From: Flavihumibacter sp.
GTDB lineage: Bacteria; Bacteroidota; Bacteroidia; Chitinophagales; Chitinophagaceae
DNA length: 8,101 nt
NCBI GenBank assembly: GCA_025455285.1
Contig: JALOMU010000048.1
Location: 1-8,101, forward strand
Direction: 5' to 3'
Position 1 is the stretch's first letter. Each line of letters begins with the position of its first letter. Below are positions 5,969-8,101 of the stretch, one piece after another. The notes beneath the pieces are model-generated. The model did no database searches. It saw only the letters and a program-made list of their open reading frames with translations, and had not been told where the DNA came from. The translations under genes and the position numbers were made by a program.

Positions 5969-5998
5969 TGTAGAATCAATTCTACACTATATTCTACA
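5969..5998. promoter_or_regulatory. Operator array: perfect palindrome plus a third half-site
   Basis: TGTAGAAT (5969-5976), two bases, and ATTCTACA (5979-5986) form a perfect 8+8 palindrome; a further exact ATTCTACA lies at 5991-5998, 12 bases from the second copy. A palindrome of 18 bp matches the architecture of sites for Fis-type dimers such as NtrC. It lies 94-123 bases upstream of the preferred sigma-54 activator start, so self-regulation or control of the divergent DUF4142 gene is the simplest reading (inference). Confidence 0.65.
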
Positions 5999-6003
5999 TA
6001 TTT

Positions 6004-6018
6004 AGCAGGTGTCCTGCT
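6004..6018. repeat. Short perfect inverted repeat in the activator leader
   Basis: AGCAGG and CCTGCT flank a TGT spacer, giving a 6-bp perfect inverted repeat between the operator array and the activator start. It could be a small operator or a hairpin in the 5' leader; the sequence does not decide. Confidence 0.35.
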
Positions 6019-6091
6019 GCATATTGATATTTTGAGTTTTAAAGGGTAAATGCATCTGTTCTTTGAAAATTTACTTTTTAAACCAAAACAA

Positions 6092-7534
6092 ATGAATCGA
6101 ATTATCCTTTTATCTGATGATCCTTACCAAAGGAATTTGTTTACTGCCTACTTAAAAAGAAAGCTGTTTGAAGTGGAAACAGTAGTTTCAATCAACGAAT
6201 GGAATCAGCTTTCTGCTCCAGATGATTGTATTATTCTCAGCCAATGCTGCTGGCCAAAAATGACGACACCTGAATTAGTTCATTTTATAATGCAAAAGAC
6301 GCGTGCGCCGATTATTATATTTACTTCCGATATCAACAATTTAAGGCAGGCGGTCTCCACTATTCAAGCCGGGGCAGTGGATTATTTGTTAATACCAATA
6401 ATTCCTGAGGATCTCTTGTCAGCCGTTAAAGGAGCATTTAATCAGCAGGTACTAGTTGAGACAAAATTAACAACCGAAGCAAAACAGCAATCTTCTTCAA
6501 ATGGATCATTTATTTTAAATAATTATTATGTTGGTACCAATACCATATTTCAAAACGCGTTACAACAAGTAAAACTGGTGGCTCAAACTAATTATTCAGT
6601 AATTATTTATGGAGAAAGTGGAACGGGAAAAGAAATAATTGCGAAGTTAATTCATGAACAAAGTGATAGACAGTCCATGCCTTTTGTTGCAATTGATTGT
6701 GGCGCACTAACTGTAGACTTGGCCAATAGCGAATTGTTCGGTTATGAAAAAGGTGCCTTCACAGGTGCCCTCCAGTTAAAAAAAGGTTGTCTGGAGGAAG
6801 CAAATGGTGGAACTGTTTTTTTGGATGAAATTGCCAACCTTTCCTATTCCATACAGGTTGCTTTGTTAAGAGTATTACAGGAAAGAAAAATAAAACGTAT
6901 TGGAAGTTCATCAGACACTCCGATAGATATAAGGATTATTGTAGCCAGCAATGAACATTTGATGGATAAAATTCAGTCGGGTTTGTTTCGGGAGGATTTG
7001 TATCACCGGCTTAATGAATTTTGTATTGAGCTTCCTGCCTTAAGAGACCGAAAGGATGAGATACCTAATATGATTAACCATTTTATAAACTACTCGAACA
7101 GGGAACTAGGGAAAATTATAACAGGGTGTTCAAAAGGTGCATTAGAAATCCTGTTGAATTATGATTTTCCAGGGAATTTACGGGAATTTAAAAATATTAT
7201 TCGACGAGCCTGTTTGGTTGCCAAAGAAACCATTACAATAGCTGACCTTCCCACTAATCTTTTTAATTCAATTCAGCATGTACCTAATCTGGAAGCGGGA
7301 GATCCGGTAGGGGAGCAGGAAGTGGATAGTGAAGAATCAACTGTGGAAACTGGTATTAAATCTCCCTATGCCCTGAAGGATATATTGCAATTACAGGAGT
7401 TTGAACTGATATTACAAACTATGAAAGAACATAAATACAATAAATCAAAAGTGGCTCGTTTGCTTAAAATTGATCGAAAGACCTTGTATAATAAATTAGC
7501 CTCTTTTAGATCTAAAAATCTCAATATTGGATAA
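6092..7534 (+). CDS. Sigma-54-dependent activator, NtrC type, with degenerate receiver domain
   Basis: A 480-residue activator with three domains. The N-terminal receiver-like domain (1-115) keeps Asp9 and Thr78 but has Gln51 at the phospho-acceptor position (LSQCCWP), Ser8 in the acidic pair and Ile101 in place of the conserved Lys (YLLIP), so it should not be phosphorylated. The AAA+ domain (about 145-395) is complete: Walker A GESGTGK (174-180), sigma-54-contact loop GAFTGA (221-226), Walker B TVFLDE (241-246), Arg300 and Arg306 in FREDLYHRL, and the sensor II segment FPGNLREF (359-366). An acidic linker (about 400-420) leads to a Fis-type helix-turn-helix (about 438-472). The protein should bind enhancer DNA and open sigma-54 promoters by ATP hydrolysis. 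The start at 6092 matches the receiver's first strand; ATG 6050, preceded by AAAGGG, would add 14 residues. No partner kinase is adjacent. Confidence 0.93.
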   Translation: MNRIILLSDDPYQRNLFTAYLKRKLFEVETVVSINEWNQLSAPDDCIILSQCCWPKMTTPELVHFIMQKTRAPIIIFTSDINNLRQAVSTIQAGAVDYLLIPIIPEDLLSAVKGAFNQQVLVETKLTTEAKQQSSSNGSFILNNYYVGTNTIFQNALQQVKLVAQTNYSVIIYGESGTGKEIIAKLIHEQSDRQSMPFVAIDCGALTVDLANSELFGYEKGAFTGALQLKKGCLEEANGGTVFLDEIANLSYSIQVALLRVLQERKIKRIGSSSDTPIDIRIIVASNEHLMDKIQSGLFREDLYHRLNEFCIELPALRDRKDEIPNMINHFINYSNRELGKIITGCSKGALEILLNYDFPGNLREFKNIIRRACLVAKETITIADLPTNLFNSIQHVPNLEAGDPVGEQEVDSEESTVETGIKSPYALKDILQLQEFELILQTMKEHKYNKSKVARLLKIDRKTLYNKLASFRSKNLNIG

Positions 7535-7548
7535 TTCGTCTTGGTTTA

Positions 7549-7590
7549 TAAAAATGTGTAAGATGAATTAGCAGCTAATCCACCTTACAC
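7549..7590 (-). terminator. Intrinsic terminator of the PepSY-like gene
   Basis: The stem is 7556-7571 against 7575-7590 around a 3-base loop. As minus-strand RNA all 16 pairs form, two of them G-U; as plus-strand RNA those two are A-C mismatches. On the minus strand the stem is followed by ATTTTTAT. It lies 76 bases after the PepSY-like stop codon and 21 bases after the convergent activator gene, which may also use the stem. Confidence 0.75.
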
Positions 7591-7653
7591 TGACTAAAAA
7601 CAACCATTGAAAAGCATTTTACAAAAGAATAGCTGATAGATGGTATACTGGAG

Positions 7654-7669
7654 TTAAAACATGTTTTAA
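7654..7669. repeat. Perfect 16-bp palindrome over the PepSY-like stop codon
   Basis: TTAAAACATGTTTTAA is fully self-complementary and includes the stop codon of the minus-strand gene (7666-7668). It is AT-rich and would form only a weak RNA hairpin. It may be a protein-binding site or chance in an AT-rich stretch. Confidence 0.4.
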
Positions 7670-8101
7670 TATCCCGATTTATCCTTTAGAAGTTGCCCTT
7701 CTGCTGAATACATCAATTTTGTTTCAGGATCACCTTTTAGTTTAACCAGGTAACTTGTTTTAGCATCTTTTTCAATCTTATATATCTCATCTATTTTTCT
7801 TCCGCTATGCGCGCTGCTGACCGCAGTATTAATAGCGGATGGAAGTTCATTTTCTTTAATTTCCACCCCCTTTGATGTAAGTTTACCGGTTTCATCAAAC
7901 GAAGCCATGTTCTTTACACCATTTCTTTTGAAATGTACCTTGTAAATACCATCTTTCATTTTCCATTCTGATCCACTGACATCTGTAAATTCGTTTTTAA
8001 AACTGATAAGAATGCCATCAGGAAGATCTCTTTCCTGTACTGGTTGTTGTGCTTGTACTCCCATTGCCATCCCAGCAACAAGAAAAAAAGTGAATAACTG
8101 T
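7666..8101 (-). CDS. Secreted PepSY-like protein (5' end cut by window)
   Basis: The frame is open from the stop at 7666 to the right edge, so the first codons lie outside the window. Reading in from the edge gives QLFTFFLVAGMAMGVQAQQ, the hydrophobic core and AQA-like cleavage site of a signal peptide; the internal ATG at 8070 sits inside it and is not the true start. The mature part, about 125 residues, has the two-repeat pattern of the PepSY-like family (PF11396-type): an FKNEF..V..SEWKMKDGIYKVHF unit with SFDETGKL, then LPSAINTAV, IDEIYKIEKDAKTSYLVKL and LMYSAEGQLL. Such proteins are small periplasmic or surface proteins in Bacteroidota with no established function. A terminator lies downstream. 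Family call fairly firm, role unknown. Confidence 0.85.
   Translation of the reverse strand, partial: QLFTFFLVAGMAMGVQAQQPVQERDLPDGILISFKNEFTDVSGSEWKMKDGIYKVHFKRNGVKNMASFDETGKLTSKGVEIKENELPSAINTAVSSAHSGRKIDEIYKIEKDAKTSYLVKLKGDPETKLMYSAEGQLLKDKSGY

Overview
The window looks like chromosomal DNA from a low-to-moderate G+C member of the Bacteroidota, most probably Chitinophagaceae or a nearby family (inference, no search run). Reasons: Crp/Fnr, stand-alone receiver, DUF892, DUF4142 and PepSY-like proteins of the types common in that phylum; start codons preceded by A-rich stretches rather than Shine-Dalgarno sequences; and TAnnTTTG-like promoter boxes upstream of some genes. Both end genes are cut by the window. 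I see no insertion sequence, phage gene, tRNA, rRNA or CRISPR array.

Left part (1-3707), small-molecule metabolism. On the minus strand, in transcription order, lie a RidA/YjgF-like protein, an Asp-nucleophile alpha/beta hydrolase and a Crp/Fnr regulator, with gaps of 6 and 10 bases (an operon). After 77 bases follows a secreted non-heme chloroperoxidase-type alpha/beta hydrolase that runs off the left end. An SDR oxidoreductase is transcribed divergently from the RidA end, so a 154-base spacer carries the control signals for both directions. A small regulated detoxification or catabolic module is a fair inference; its substrate cannot be read from the sequence.

Middle part (3708-5213). A gene-free stretch holds three back-to-back inverted repeats (3747-3841) that pair best as a plus-strand RNA. 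Then come a stand-alone CheY-like receiver with an intact phospho-acceptor Asp and a ferritin-like DUF892 (YciE/YciF family) protein, closed by a strong intrinsic terminator.

Right part (5214-8101). A DUF4142 lipoprotein on the minus strand faces the DUF892 gene across that terminator. A regulatory region of about 300 bases separates it from a divergent sigma-54 activator of NtrC architecture. The AAA+ and DNA-binding domains of this activator are intact, but its receiver has lost the phospho-acceptor Asp (Gln instead) and the switch Lys (Ile instead). Upstream lie a perfect 18-bp palindrome with a third half-site, -24/-12-like elements on both strands and further palindromes. The window ends with a secreted PepSY-like protein on the minus strand and its terminator.

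The most unusual signals are the phosphorylation-dead sigma-54 activator with its operator array and the three-hairpin block at 3747-3841. I do not see a complete unknown multi-gene system; most of the window is ordinary accessory metabolism and stress physiology.
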